A DNA stretch of 64,000 nucleotides from Capronia americana (Eukaryota; Ascomycota; Eurotiomycetes; Chaetothyriales; Herpotrichiellaceae), in contig JADWQD010000005.1 of assembly GCA_016110215.1 (NCBI GenBank), positions 2,046,001 through 2,110,000 on the forward strand, given 5' to 3'. The notes beneath the pieces were generated by a model. It made no database searches and was not told the DNA's origin. It saw only the letters and a list, made by a program, of their open reading frames with translations. Of the stretch, positions 52,212 through 63,639 are shown piece by piece (within the stretch, counting starts at the first letter, position 1; every line of letters begins with the position of its first letter). The position numbers and the translations under genes were made by a program.

Positions 52212-53215
52212 CGTGGTTCTTAGCGGCGTCTTTTCTGACGGCGTGTCTTCAATCATTTGTTTGTAGTCTTTCGCCAATGAATGTTCAAGGTGATGGCATC
52301 AGTGTGAAGCATTCGGGGATCGCGTCAGATCGGTGTCAACGGCTTCCACTCCTGGCTCACCATCTTCTCGGACAAAAACCTCCCCGTCCATGATTCCATC
52401 AATATAACAATTCCCAAAGACTGGCGACTTTGTGTCGGCCAAGGGCGCATCAGAGGGAGAGGTGGGGGTCTGGGTCGAGGTTTTGGTGCTCGCAGATGCT
52501 AGCTGAGCGACTTTGTCAAGTCGTTTAAAGAGGCAGAGGTTCATCTCTTAACGAGATTGTCCTAGCGTCGTATCGTTGCTTCCGGGGACTATCTCGCCCT
52601 TCCTGTTCACCCAGATCGACCACGAGTCTGACCACGGGTGGGAAAATGCGGTACATAAGCCGGACCTGTTGGCCTCGCCGAGCGAGGCCATGTTTCTCTT
52701 GATAATGATTGACACAGAGGACGTCGATCTATAGTTTTCGGTAGCCTAGTGTCCGGAGTCGTTTAGCGCTGAATGTAAACTGGCTTTGACGGAGACTGTG
52801 CAGCCCTCGCAAAGGATTCTCCTGACAAGTTCGGAAAGCGAACACCGGACTTGGCCATCGTCTCGTCCGGGCTGTAGATTTCAGATTCGGATTGACGCGA
52901 GGTTGGCGAGTGGGATGTAGCAATATTCCAAACAACATTTTCTTACCGAGACGATCAGCCGAAGAGAACGTTGGCATGCGCCCCGGAACATTTACTTGTG
53001 CCAGGGGGCGCAGCTGTCTTATTGGTTGGAATAGGCAACCTGGGTACCCCCATTTCCATCACTGCATTCGTTTGGGCCTTTGATCTTCGACAGACACACA
53101 TCTGCCCACAACATTACATGTACACCTCGCAAGTGTGTTTCGCGGACAAAGCTGGCCCGCAGGAGCTATTCAAGGGCAAGCTACATCATGCGCAACACAC
53201 GAACACGAACGTGCC
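52212..53215. other. 1-kb spacer, nothing clear
   Basis: Between the HET gene and the two-TM protein gene. An 81-codon minus-strand frame (52299-52544) with a Ser/Thr-rich run is the best candidate but shows no family features. AGTGGGATG occurs once at about 52913, a partial match to the cluster box. Confidence 0.4.
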
Positions 53216-54310
53216 ATGAACGGGTCAACATATGGCGGCTTTGAGACCAGCGACAAAACCACACCATTCCCTAAGATTGACGAGGAAGTGAGCGGCAGCG
53301 GGCAAGAAAGAGAGCCTCGTGAGATTAACAGGCTAAAAAAGCGTGCCGACGGTGCTCCTAGTCACAAGCGATCCGCCTCCGGCAATCTGCTCTCACGATT
53401 CCTGCGAACGAACAGCGACCAAGACAAGAAGATAGAAGCCGCAGGTCGAGATGGCTCAGACATTTCAACGCGTGGACGAAGCGCTATGGCTGAAGCGCAG
53501 ACACAAAGCAAGAGGAAGAGAAAAGGATCACTGAGGAAAACAGTGCTGGGCAAGGGAAGAGACAGGAAGACGGCAGAGGTCAAGAAATCTCCTCTCTCAA
53601 GCGCGGGCTCCCCCTCTGTGCAGCCTACAGACGAAGAACAAGAAGCTCCGCCGACACCTCGAGCAAGTCAAGATCTGTCGAGCCCTGTGTCACCCGACTC
53701 ACCCCCGTCATGGCCATTTCGGACACTGTCACGGGTCTCCATTCCCTCGATTCGCAGCAGCATTGCCTCGATAGATCCAGCTTCGTCTGCTGCTTCGATC
53801 GTAAGTCCCAATCTGCCGACCACAGACGCGGAGACGGACGACGACGATTTGGTCCTGCCGCGGATGCCTGGCTTGCGCAAGCCACCATCGACCTCCTCTT
53901 TCGGCACGGACTCTTACTTCCCCATCCAAGATCCCGTGCGGCGTATGTTCGGTTCCCGCACACGGTCCCCGTTGGCCACACAGCCGCAGTCGACCGCAGG
54001 TACGCCGTCAGACGACGAAGGATGGGATTACTCCGAGACGGCGTTCTGGGGCTACGTGATCTTGATTGTGACGTGGATAGTGTTTGTGGTGGGCATGGGT
54101 TCTTGCTTTGGCGTGTGGTCGTGGGCTTGGGATGTGGGGGAAACACCCTACGCGCCACCGGAACTGGAAGATGATCCCACCTTGCCCATCGTCGGCTACT
54201 ATCCAGCACTGCTCATCCTGACATGCATCATGGCCTGGGTCTGGGTGGTGGTAGCGTGGGTGGGCATGAAGTATTTCAGACACGCCGACTTCAGAGGAGA
54301 CGATGGCTAA
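53216..54310 (+). CDS. Conserved-looking two-TM protein, unknown function
   Basis: Single exon, 364 residues from the first ATG. The first 270 residues are disordered, basic and Ser/Pro-rich, with many possible phosphorylation sites (for example SIPSIRSSIASID). Two strong membrane segments follow: FWGYVILIVTWIVFVVGMG and PALLILTCIMAWVWVVVAW, separated by a short acidic loop (PPELEDDPTLPIVGYY) rich in Trp, Tyr and Pro. The tail ends KYFRHADFRGDDG. The high aromatic content and defined loop suggest strong constraint on the membrane hairpin. There is some resemblance in layout to PIG-P, a subunit of GPI-anchor GlcNAc transferase, but I cannot confirm it. No signal peptide is present. Confidence 0.75.
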   Translation: MNGSTYGGFETSDKTTPFPKIDEEVSGSGQEREPREINRLKKRADGAPSHKRSASGNLLSRFLRTNSDQDKKIEAAGRDGSDISTRGRSAMAEAQTQSKRKRKGSLRKTVLGKGRDRKTAEVKKSPLSSAGSPSVQPTDEEQEAPPTPRASQDLSSPVSPDSPPSWPFRTLSRVSIPSIRSSIASIDPASSAASIVSPNLPTTDAETDDDDLVLPRMPGLRKPPSTSSFGTDSYFPIQDPVRRMFGSRTRSPLATQPQSTAGTPSDDEGWDYSETAFWGYVILIVTWIVFVVGMGSCFGVWSWAWDVGETPYAPPELEDDPTLPIVGYYPALLILTCIMAWVWVVVAWVGMKYFRHADFRGDDG

Positions 54311-54707
54311 AGAGACAGAAATTGGAGTTGGATGAATCTAGCTTCGACACAAACAATGTCCGAACAAGGGTATCAATGTACAATCTCAACCCGAAACGCC
54401 TTGCTCTGTCCTGCTTTCCATCCTGACCAAATTTTTTCCCAATACCGTCGTGACCATATCCCTACAATGACCTTGCAATGTGCTTGCATCGCCAATATCC
54501 AGTCTTGTTTTCTGAAAATGCGCCAGTGCCCTACCCTACGCCAGTCCGTCCGTCAGTGCAACTGCTCAGCGACGGACAGCTCAAGCCCTTCACCGAGGCT
54601 TTGCTTTCCCTGGCTCCGCGAATACGTGCTTTGCCAATTCTGCCAGGAATCGCGCTCGTCTTTTCCATGGGGACTCGAGTGAGAAACTGAAAAATTCGTG
54701 GAATGTT
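54311..54707. other. Convergent spacer, nothing seen
   Basis: About 400 bp between the stop codons of the two-TM gene and DUG3. No gene or repeat is recognised. Confidence 0.4.
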
Positions 54708-55935
54708 CTAAACCATGAGTTGGCTGCCCGGTCGGCCATTGATTCCCGTATCATTGTGCGTCTGAAGCTTTGACATTCGTTCGTGAAGTCTTTCGAGGTC
54801 CTCTTTGACAATGTATTCCCCATTGGGTTTCTCGACCTCAGTTCGCGGTACTGGAGTAGCAGCAGGGGTTGGTGTATCGGTGCCACCACCTGGAGCCTTC
54901 GACACCAAACCTTTCGATCGAGCGAAGCCAGTCGAGCGTTCGGTTGATGGGTCCGGGTCGTAATATTCGTCTTTGATCGGCCTCACATACACCGTCTGCT
55001 TGCAAATGGTTACGATGGTGTTCGTTGGCACCGACAGCCAGTTGTGCCGTTCGAAGGTCAACGGTTCACTCGCCACGAGAACCACATCGGAAGCTTTGTC
55101 CCTTCGCTCCATCTTGAACTGGCCCTTGATTTTGCCTTCAACCCAGGCTGTCCCTGAGGAGTAATACAAGCTTGCTGCCGCATCCGTCTTGCTGCTGACG
55201 TACCGGGTCACAATAACAGAATGCCCATCCGTGACGGCAAAGTTGAGCAGACTCCTGGTCTCCACATCCGCAAGCTTGTGTTCAGCCGGGACAGCCTTGA
55301 CAAACTCGTTGATCTTGGCAATGGTCTTTTTCATCGCACGTCGAAGAGTCTTTGTGTTAAAGCCTCCCTCTGGTTCCGCGCTTGGATCTACCCCTTCCCG
55401 TTCCAAGGTATCGAGGAACAAAGCAAAGGCCCACTCGGAATCAGTGCCGCCTTTCACTCCAAGAAACCACTTGTCGGAGAGGCTGTCGGCGAGTGGTCGC
55501 TTCACATATTTCCAGGCTCCGATGTTGCCATTGTGCATCCACATCAGAGTATTATGCTGGAACGGGTGGCAATTGTTTTCGGCCAATGAGCCTTCGGTCG
55601 TGGCGCGAACATGGGCAAAGACCAATCTGGAAGCTGTCTTTGGAGCGATCCTCTCCAGGTTAACGCAGTTCCATGCTGGAAGCGTCGAAGTAAATATGCA
55701 TGGATCCGGGCCGAGTTCTGGCTCCGTGTACCAGCCGACACCAAAGCCATCCCCATTGACAGGGCGCCGGCTGTCGAGACGCAAGCGACTGTCGTAGGAT
55801 TGAGTGAGAATGCTGTGGGAGGGTTCAGTGATCAGTTTCGAAAGAATGATGGGTTTTGAGCCCTTGTAGACCTGTAAAAATCAGCAACCTGGACCCTGAG
55901 AAGATGATGTTTGGACAAACCATGAATCTGCACAT
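54708..55935 (-). CDS. DUG3: Class-II glutamine amidotransferase, Dug3-like
   Basis: Two exons (55935-55921 and 55871-54708) give 392 residues. The 15-nt first exon encodes MCRFM, supplying the N-terminal nucleophile Cys2 after Met removal. The Ntn-hydrolase glutaminase domain follows: NGDGFGVGWY, FAHVRATTEG, NCHPFQHNTLMWMHNGNI and GGTDSEWAFALFLD. In yeast Dug3 forms a complex with Dug2 and cleaves glutathione in the cytosol independently of gamma-glutamyl transpeptidase. The C-terminal 70 residues are Pro/Thr-rich and probably disordered. Missing the tiny first exon would remove the catalytic residue; the 49-nt intron has GT-AG ends and restores MVYKGSKPIIL. Confidence 0.92.
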
Positions 55936-56444
55936 GTTTTGGTACAAGAGATATCACTAATTTTACAAAAAGTTTTGGCGTTTGTTTGTCTGTGGTGTTT
56001 GAGTCATAAATCCCGCCGTGAGCATTATCTCAGCTTTCGGGGACGACAGCAGAGAACGATGCCAGCAAGTGAAACGAGGATCAAGGTGTTCGACTGTTAA
56101 GCATTGAATGACCCAAACACCATCAACGCCTGGGGATCTTCGGTATAGGAAAGGAATGAAGATCAAACAGTGAAACTGTTGCCTTAAGAGGCCATTGTGA
56201 CACGCAACTTGGGTGCCAATTGACGCCAACAACAGCCTCGACTTCACCGCCTTGCAGGAGGATGGAGTGTCCCGGAGGCTGTGGCGTAGCAGTGGCACCG
56301 GCGTGTGGCGGGACCCTGCCTGAGCCAACCAGACGTCATTCCGCATCTCGCATCTTCCCGCTCCAAAATGCGTGTCGTCGAACCATCCTCGACACTACCT
56401 TAACATATCACCCTTCATCTACCCGATGCTGTACTTGACCTGTG
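55936..56444. promoter_or_regulatory. Divergent promoter, DUG3 / MGM1
   Basis: About 510 bp between divergent starts, with no coding region recognised. No specific site is evident. Confidence 0.4.
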
Positions 56445-59232
56445 ATGAGCGGTAGACTCCTCTCTGCGAGGATCGCGCCTTTGCTGCGCCAGCGGACGCC
56501 GGCAGCAGCACGAAATTTACAGCACCATGTCCTGACGAAAGCCGGTGGCCTGTTGAGGCCAAATGCACACCTCGCGCCGCGAACATGGCCTCTCGGATCG
56601 AGTTCTATACACAATGTCCCAACCGTCCGGCATGCTTCGTTTGCACGGATGCTTCCGAAACTTGCACTCAAGATGGCTCGCCTGCCAGCGATGTTGGGAG
56701 CCAGCGTGGTCGCAGGATTGGCATACATCCAGTATCAGGCGCAGCAAGCCGGCACTTACACGATGAACGTTCTGAGAAAGGCTGGGGAGGCTGTGACAGA
56801 AACATCGTCCAGCATGTTTGAGGGCGCAAAGGACATCGCCAATCAGATAGGAGCGGGCTGGGAGCGGACCAAAGAGGAGGCACATCTACCGGAGTGGCTT
56901 CAGCAGTTCTTCGAGAAGGGTGAGGGCTCTGGCGAGGGAGGCTCTGAACCGGAGCAGCCCAAGTCGTCGAATGCTGCGGGAGTCGCGGCTGCGTCGGGTT
57001 TAGCGATCGGAGTCGAGCAGTCTGATGAAGACGAGGACCGTTCAGGCGCCCACATTGCAAGAGATGATCAGATGATGTTGTTGACCAGGAAGATGATTGA
57101 GATTCGAAGTATTCTGAACACCATCGGCCAGGGGGGAGCGCTGACCCTACCATCGATCGTCGTCATCGGATCACAATCATCCGGGAAGAGTTCCGTGCTC
57201 GAGGCAATAGTCGGGCACGAGTTCCTACCAAAAGGCTCAAACATGGTCACCAGACGCCCGATCGAACTCACGCTTGTCAATACGCCGGATGCAAAATCAG
57301 AGTACTGCGAGTTTCCAGCGCTGGGGTTGGGGAAGATCACGGACTTCTCCCAAGTGCAGAGGACCTTGACAGATCTCAATCTTGCTGTCCCTGCCGAACA
57401 GTGTGTCTCTGACGACCCTATCCAGCTTACCATCCACTCTCCCAACATACCAGATCTATCTCTGATTGACTTGCCCGGCTACATCCAAGTGGTTGGGAAA
57501 GATCAACCAGTTGAATTGAAGCAGAAGATCACCGACCTGTGCGACAAGTACATTCAGCCCCCGAATGTCATCCTCGCCATCTCTGCCGCCGACGTGGACT
57601 TGGCCAACTCGACGGCTCTGAGAGCCAGTCGAAGAGTTGATCCTCGTGGCGAAAGGACGATCGGGGTCATCACGAAAATGGACTTGGTCGACGCCAACCG
57701 AGGCGTCGAACTGCTGACGGACCGGAAATACCCCTTGCGGCTGGGTTACGTCGGCGTGGTGTGCAAAATCCCACACCAGTCGGCAGGTCTGTTTGGGCGG
57801 TCCGGCGTCAACGTCACAAGTGCCATCGTGAAGAACGAACATGCATACTTCTCGTCCCACCCTCTCCAGTTCGGGCCCCAGTCAGAGGTTGCTGTCGGCA
57901 CCACCACGCTGCGACACAAGCTGATGCATGTCCTGGAACAGACAATGGCAGCAAGTCTTGCAGGCACCAGAGACGCCATCGTTCAGGAGCTTGAGGAAGC
58001 AACGTACGAGTTCAAAGTACAATACAATGATCGGCCCCTCAGTGCCGAATCGTACTTGGCAGAGAGCTTGGACAGCTTCAAGCACTCCTTCAAAGAGTTC
58101 AGTGAACAGTTTGGCAGACCTCAGGTGAGGGCACTGCTGAAGGAGGTCCTAGACCAGAAAGTGATGGACCTGTTGGCAAAGCGGTATTGGAATAAGCCAG
58201 TGGAAGACCTGTCGCCAATGCAGCCAGAAGCGGACCCCTTATCTGAGCTTCCTAAGGCAGATCCAAACTCACTGTACTGGCAACGCAAATTGGATGCTTC
58301 TACGTCAGAATTGACCAAGCTCGGAGTCGGACGACTTGCGACGACGGTGGTGGCAGCAGAACTTCAGAGCCATATTGACAAGCTGATCGCCGCTTCGACG
58401 TTCGCTTCACATCCCTTCGCACAGCGATCAATCGTGGATGCGTCATCGAGCATTTTGAACGATCGCTTCTACAGCACAAGTGATCAGGTCGAGAACTGCA
58501 TAAAGCCATTTAAGTTTGAGGTTGAGGTTGAACCCAACGAATGGAGCAAGGGGCGGGAGAATGTTGGCCGTGTGCTCAAGAACGAGCTCAAGGCTTGTGA
58601 AGCTGCTCAAAGGCAACTTGAGGACAGCATCGGCAAAAGAAAACTCAAAGATGTGATGGGCTTTGTCGACCGTGTTAGAAAAGGGGATGTTGTTCTAGAA
58701 GGAGACGGAACAGGCGGCGCAGGTGGATTCTCATCTGCTCTCCTACAGAAAGGTATGTTACAACGTGGGGACGGACCGATTCCATGCTAATTCTGTACAA
58801 GGTCGAGAAGCTGTCTTCCTACGCGACAGAGCCGATATCATCAAGATGCGCCTGCTAGCCGTCAAGTCCAAGCAGTGTGCCAACCTGAAGAACAAATACT
58901 ACTGCCCCGAAGTCTTCCTCGACGTGGTTGCGGACAAGCTGACTTCAACGGCCGTCCTCTTCCTCAACGTTGAACTCCTCTCCGAATTTTACTACAATTT
59001 CCCGCGCGAACTCGACTTGCGGCTCGGTCGACACCTCGACCAGAGGGAGATTGAGCGCTTCGCTCGGGAGGATCCCAAGGTCCGGAGACACCTCGATGTG
59101 ATCAAGCGCAAGGAGATGTTGGAGCTGGTCCTGGAGAAGATCGAGAGTCTGAGGCAATTAGAGGGGCAGGCGAAGAAGGAGCAGGCGAAAGCCGTCCAGG
59201 CCAAGGACAGAGGGCGGTGGAGTCTGTTTTGA
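56445..59232 (+). CDS. MGM1: Mitochondrial inner-membrane dynamin Mgm1/OPA1
   Basis: Two exons (56445-58752 and 58802-59232) give 912 residues. A matrix-targeting sequence (MSGRLLSARIAPLLRQR) precedes a membrane segment (LPAMLGASVVAGLAYIQYQ, about residues 82-100), matching the long-form anchor; the rhomboid-cleaved region should follow. The dynamin GTPase has GSQSSGKS (242-249), the threonine switch region MVTRRPIEL, DLPGY and the TKMD base motif. The middle and effector helices extend to FYYNFPRELDLRL and the coiled end KRKEMLELVLEKIESLRQL. The protein drives inner-membrane fusion and cristae shape. The start at 56445 is the first ATG in the frame; the 49-nt intron near the 3' end is in phase. 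Confidence 0.95.
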
Positions 59233-59393
59233 TGATACAACACACATGATACCACCATTTGCAGCGGGCGTTCGTTGGCGGAGTCTGATCGCGCCTCGGG
59301 TGAATAGATTTGATATGTGGATATGCCTCTCTCTCTCTCTCTGCCGATATTCACCACAAGCGGTATTGTCGTGTTGTCATGACTTTTGGGACC

Positions 59394-59913
59394 CTATCGA
59401 AAAGCGTGCAAGCCCCCGACTTTTGGATTCGCAAAGACGGATTCGTTCTTCACTTCGTTCCATGGCATCTGGCCGTCCACCTGTTCGATCGCGCCGTTCA
59501 CACCGCCCAGCTTGTCGCCAATTTTGACCATGCTGAACCGGATCATTCTCGGATCGAGACTCAGGAATCGTCGGACATCTTGCTGCGCCTTCACGGAAGC
59601 GTCGAATTGCATCACGAAGTAGTGGCCCTGACGGTGCTGGGTCTGATGTTTCGTGGTAGGCCGAGGGAGGTCGAACTGTCCCCAGTTCTTCATGCCGCGG
59701 ATAACGCCGTTAGAGGCAAGTATTTGCTGGCCAGCGACACGAGCGATCCTGCGCAGATGGATTAGTTGGCAGGCTGGAAGGAGATAGCATGAGAGAGGTA
59801 CTCTTTGACATTGTTGAGATTGCCCGGTCGGACCTGCGCGCGAGTTAGAATCGAATGCGCGGCGGAGACACTGAGTAAGAGCTGCCTACCACCGCTATGA
59901 GCTCGTAAAGCAT
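59394..59913 (-). CDS. MRP17: Mitochondrial small-subunit ribosomal protein bS6m
   Basis: Three exons (59913-59890, 59833-59802, 59748-59394) give 136 residues. The first two exons are only 24 and 32 nt and encode MLYELIAVVRPGNLNNVKE, the first strand of the S6 ferredoxin-like fold. The body reads GVIRGMKNWGQFDLPRP, HYFVMQFDAS, and RFLSLDPRMIRFSMVKIG, typical of mitochondrial bS6 (yeast Mrp17). It sits in the platform of the mitochondrial small subunit. The gene is transcribed divergently from GCV3 over a 218-bp promoter. No long cleavable presequence is visible, as is usual for this protein. Confidence 0.92.
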
Positions 59914-60131
59914 CTTTATTGGTTTCGAAGGACCATACTCGATGGTGGGCGCAGAGTTTGTCGAACTGAAGGTGCTATGGGATTCAGAAAAGCGCGGGCT
60001 GTCGGGCTCCACTTTGTTCGGCGCGATTTGCATGCGGGTTTGTCTCCGTCACTTTGACCTCGAGCTGCGGAGTTGAATTAAATGTATTCGTCCCAGCTCG
60101 CACTCTGTTTCCCAACTGCTCAGAGCAAGTC

Positions 60132-60747
60132 ATGAATTCCTCAACTCTAAGTCGGCTGATGCCGACAGTCTCCAGATATTCTGTGAAACAAGTCGCCAAC
60201 CTACGGTCGTCAATCCGCTCTCAGTCGTGCCAATGGCAGCAACCCAGGAGAGCGTTTTCCGCAAGATCAACTCGTATGTTAGACAAGTGAATGTGTTCGC
60301 CAGCTCTCACAAGTGTCGCAGTTCTGGTGAAGAAGTATACCGAAGATCATGAATGGATCGAGCTTGACAGCGATGGGAAGACAGGTATGCGGTCTTAATG
60401 CTCGCAATCGGCACCTCACTAATAGTCGGCTAGGGACGATCGGCATAACAGCATATGCCGCAAAAGCCCTCGGCGACGTCGTCTACGTCGAGCTTCCGGA
60501 GGTCGGCATGGATGTCGCAAAAGGCGACACTATCGGCGCAGTCGAATCAGTCAAGTCCGCCTCGGATATCATGACCCCAGTGTCAGGCAAGATCTCAGAT
60601 CACAACAAACTATTGGAAGAGAAACCAGGCACAATAAATAAGAGTCCCGAGTCAGAAGGCTGGTTGGCGAAGATTGAAGTGACTGATCTCAATGAGCTTG
60701 ACGCTCTTATGTCGAAAGAGGACTACGATAACTTCGAGAAAGAATAA
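60132..60747 (+). CDS. GCV3: Glycine cleavage system H protein
   Basis: Three exons (60132-60273, 60322-60384, 60434-60747) give 172 residues. A Ser/Arg-rich mitochondrial presequence ends near RRAFSARSTL. The mature domain begins VKKYTEDHEWIELDSDGKTGT, and the lipoyl-lysine site is AVESVKSASD with Lys109. DLNELDALMSKEDYDNF closes the fold. The lipoylated H protein shuttles the aminomethyl group between P, T and L proteins in the matrix and is also a route for lipoyl transfer. Divergent from MRP17 and convergent, 86 bp apart, with the repeat-protein gene. Confidence 0.95.
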
Positions 60748-60833
60748 TCAATTAACAGGCACAAGGATACTGTCAATGCTATTCAACCGCTATCCAGGAC
60801 AGGGGTAATCTGCCGAACCTTTCAGATTCACTT

Positions 60834-61475
60834 TCACTGATCCAGCTCTCCTTGCTGACCGTGCAAACCACTGGGGCTAGTGTCTTCGATTCTGTGCTGG
60901 TGCTTCTCAGGATTGATGTCAAAGTCCGCCTCACGCGCATCGTCGCTATCAGCTTCCCCGAGGAATGCCGCATTGGTGCCGTCCATTGGTTCATGCTTGT
61001 CTCCCTCCGCAGCTCTTCTTGCCTCAAAGCCGTCATCGCTGTCCGCTTCTCCAAGGTATGCGGCGTGTTGGGCGTCCAATGGCGGGTGTCTGTCGCCCTC
61101 TACAGCCTTTCGTGCTTCGAATCCATCGTCCGAGTCTGCTTCGCCCAAGAACGCCGCATTCCCGGCATCCAGAGCTTCTGGAGGCGGCCCGTGGATTTCT
61201 CGATTTAGATCATGTCCGTCGTTGCTGTCTGCTTCGCCGAGGAAGGCTGCATGGTGGCTGTCTGCAAAGACCTCCGCTTGAGGTGGCACGGCGCCAGAAG
61301 GTGGCACCTGGCTGGCAAAGGGCGTGGATTGAGAAGGGGATGAGGTTGCGACTGTCGGTCTGAGTGGGACTGCAGATACCTGAAACCCGCGTCTGGACAC
61401 GGCTCGAATTTGATGGCTCAGGATTCCAGCTCGAGCTGCTGAAGTCAAACCAAGCAGTAGGGGTCGTGCGGCCAT
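60834..61475 (-). CDS. Mitochondrial-targeted protein with four 31-residue repeats
   Basis: Single exon, 213 residues. The N-terminus (MAARPLLLGLTSAARAG, then AVSRRGFQVSA) is a convincing matrix presequence with a likely cleavage after the RRGF region. The remainder is built of repeats with an exact 31-residue period: the core AA(F/Y)LGEADS(D/N)D begins at residues 76, 107, 138 and 169. Between cores lie charged linkers such as GFEARKAVEGDRHPPLDAQH. The repeats are acidic and Ala-rich, without Cys or Trp. I recognise no family and the mature protein is probably largely disordered or repeat-helical. It may bind metal or act as a spacer or chaperone, but no function can be assigned. Confidence 0.8.
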   Translation of the reverse strand: MAARPLLLGLTSAARAGILSHQIRAVSRRGFQVSAVPLRPTVATSSPSQSTPFASQVPPSGAVPPQAEVFADSHHAAFLGEADSNDGHDLNREIHGPPPEALDAGNAAFLGEADSDDGFEARKAVEGDRHPPLDAQHAAYLGEADSDDGFEARRAAEGDKHEPMDGTNAAFLGEADSDDAREADFDINPEKHQHRIEDTSPSGLHGQQGELDQ

Positions 61476-61901
61476 ATCGAATTCGACGTCTGCAATCGAG
61501 TCAAAAGGTTTACAGAGTACAGTGCTACGAGTTGGACTGAGACAAGGGAATTGGGAGCTCTGAGGTCTAAAGACACTCTTGGAGGGTTGAAGAGGGGTCC
61601 AGTCCGCCTACGTGATACAAGCATTTATCCAAAGCTGCACCCTAGGCCGTCAATTCGTCCATCGCTACTCAATGAGGCCAACCAGACTTCACAGTGGCGT
61701 GTCAACAGCGAGGACATTTGCGGGGAAACTTTTACAAAACACGGGGGGTTGAGGAGAAGGCCAATCAGCAAGTCTCCGAAGTATCCGGCCTTCGAATGAA
61801 CACGAACATTTAATGCAGAAATGGTTGGTCGAAGGCATGTGCGTCTCTCTGATAAGTCTATCGCTGACAGCCTCGTCCAGGGCCTCCGGAATAAACTCGC
61901 G
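61476..61901. other. Promoter of the repeat-protein gene
   Basis: About 430 bp between the repeat-protein start and the stop codon of the alcohol dehydrogenase gene. No other gene or repeat is recognised. Confidence 0.4.
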
Positions 61902-63082
61902 TCAAGCTCCATTGGCTTGCCCAGTTGCTTCATCGCCCAGCCTGATCACATATTTGCCTGAAGTCTGGGTCGATTTTAGCGACATGATCTCTGGAGTTAG
62001 GAGTTCGCTCACCTTTCCAAAGTTCTTAGCAATCTCAGTCAGGTCATCTAGACTGGCCATCTCAACCGCTGGCTTAACGGCGCCTCGCTGGACGAACTCG
62101 ATGGCTTCCCAGATGTCCTTTCTTGTCCCAACTGCGGAGCCGATGATGCGGACCCCTTTGTTGATGCCCAGCGTCGGATGGAAGCTCACCTTGTCTTCAT
62201 ATGCTGGAATCCCGACACACACAACTGTCCCGAGCGGCGCAACGAATTCCAATGCTGCTTGGTATGCTTTCCCTGTGTTGGCCATCACTAATACAGCTGC
62301 AGCACCGTCCCCGGTGAGCGCCTGGATCTTGGCGACGTCTATTTCCCTCGCATCGAAGTACGCTTCAGCGCCCAGCTTGAGACAGTACTCCCGTTTGCGA
62401 TCGACATCCCCTAAGTCGACCGCGATGACACGGTATCCCATCGACTTCGCATACTGCACGCCCAAGGCTCCCACCCCGCCCCCAGCACCTGAGATCAACA
62501 TCCATCGTCCCGGAACGACTTCGCTGACCTTGATGGCTTTGTAGGCTGTCACACCTCCGCACAGGATTGGCGCAACCAGATCATCCGGCACGTCTTCCGG
62601 GATTCGAATGATGTATCGTGAAGGGACGACAGCGTATTCTGCAAACGTGCCGTCTCTCCTCAATCCTGAGCACAACTTTGCCATACAGCGCCCCTCTCCG
62701 CCGGGCGACATGCAGCAGTAGCATTCCTCGCAGACATCGCGCACCCAGCCCAGACCGACGCGGGTGCCGAGACTGACAAATGATGGATCGACTGCAGAAC
62801 CCAGTTTCACCACTCGTCCAACACCTTCGTGACCGAGGATGTCACATGTCGGGCCCAGATGACCTGCTGCAAGATGAAAATCTGAGCCGCAAACTCCTGT
62901 GACTGACAGGCGGACCAGTAAATCGCGTGGGCCGATTTCGGGAACGGGGACTTTCTTTGCTTCGAAATGGTATGTTCCGTCCTCGTGTCTCTGCAGCGCG
63001 TTAGCAATACTGCCTGAAAAAATCCGCTCGACCCTCTACTGACCACCAGGAAGGCGACTTTGTGCGTTGAGGGGACTGTCAT
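61902..63082 (-). CDS. Zinc alcohol dehydrogenase, Adh1/AdhP-like
   Basis: Two exons (63082-63044 and 62990-61902) give 375 residues. The first exon encodes MTVPSTHKVAFLV and the second resumes with RHEDGTYHFEAKKVPVPE. Catalytic zinc ligands are in TGVCGSDFHL and GHEGVG; the four structural cysteines cluster in CEECYCCMSPGGEGRC. The NAD(P) fold shows ISGAGGGVGALGVQYAK and VIAVD, the acidic residue favouring NADH. It resembles yeast Adh1 and bacterial propanol-preferring enzymes and is cytosolic by lack of a presequence. The donor used (GTCAGT) is one of two overlapping GT choices; it keeps the frame. Confidence 0.9.
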
Positions 63083-63639
63083 CGCTCTTGCTGTGCGACT
63101 CTACAGTAGTAGATCGCAATTGTCCAACTTCTAGACAATCTGTTGACCCCGTCAGTTAAGTAACAAGTATAAAAGTTTATCCCGGAGATCAAGTACTTCG
63201 GCACGTATCTTTTCATCTGACAGTACCTGCGCCGGCAGTTGTGGCAGCCTCGACCTCCATCCGATGCTGCCCCAGGACTCCTGTGGGGTGTGGGGGGTTC
63301 AGGGTGTTGCGCGGGGCTATTACGCGTTGGCACGAGATCTCATTATTCCACTTCCAGCAATTCTCAATCCATCGGGCCCAGCTGATCAAGACGAACTTGA
63401 CTGCAATTGGCAGACAAGTGCCTCGCCGTCGGTGATAATGGGTGGCAACGGTGGCGCGCTTACTCCTCGAAACTTCTCGGCAGGTGTGTTCTTCGCGAGA
63501 GTTGATATCCTCTCGGTCAATTTCCGTTCCCTGACAACAGATGTGCCGCTGAGATGTCGGATTCCTTTCTCGCGTCCTTGCATATCTCCTACTGACAAAC
63601 TGAGATGTAGACCTACTTGGCGAAATGCCTGGATTGCGA
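63083..63639. other. Spacer, nothing recognised
   Basis: About 560 bp between the alcohol dehydrogenase start and the stop codon of the sugar transporter, both on the minus strand. No gene or repeat is supported. Confidence 0.4.

Noticed and set aside
53135..53215. Upstream extension of the two-TM protein
   Set aside because: No ATG in frame; the first ATG is at 53216.
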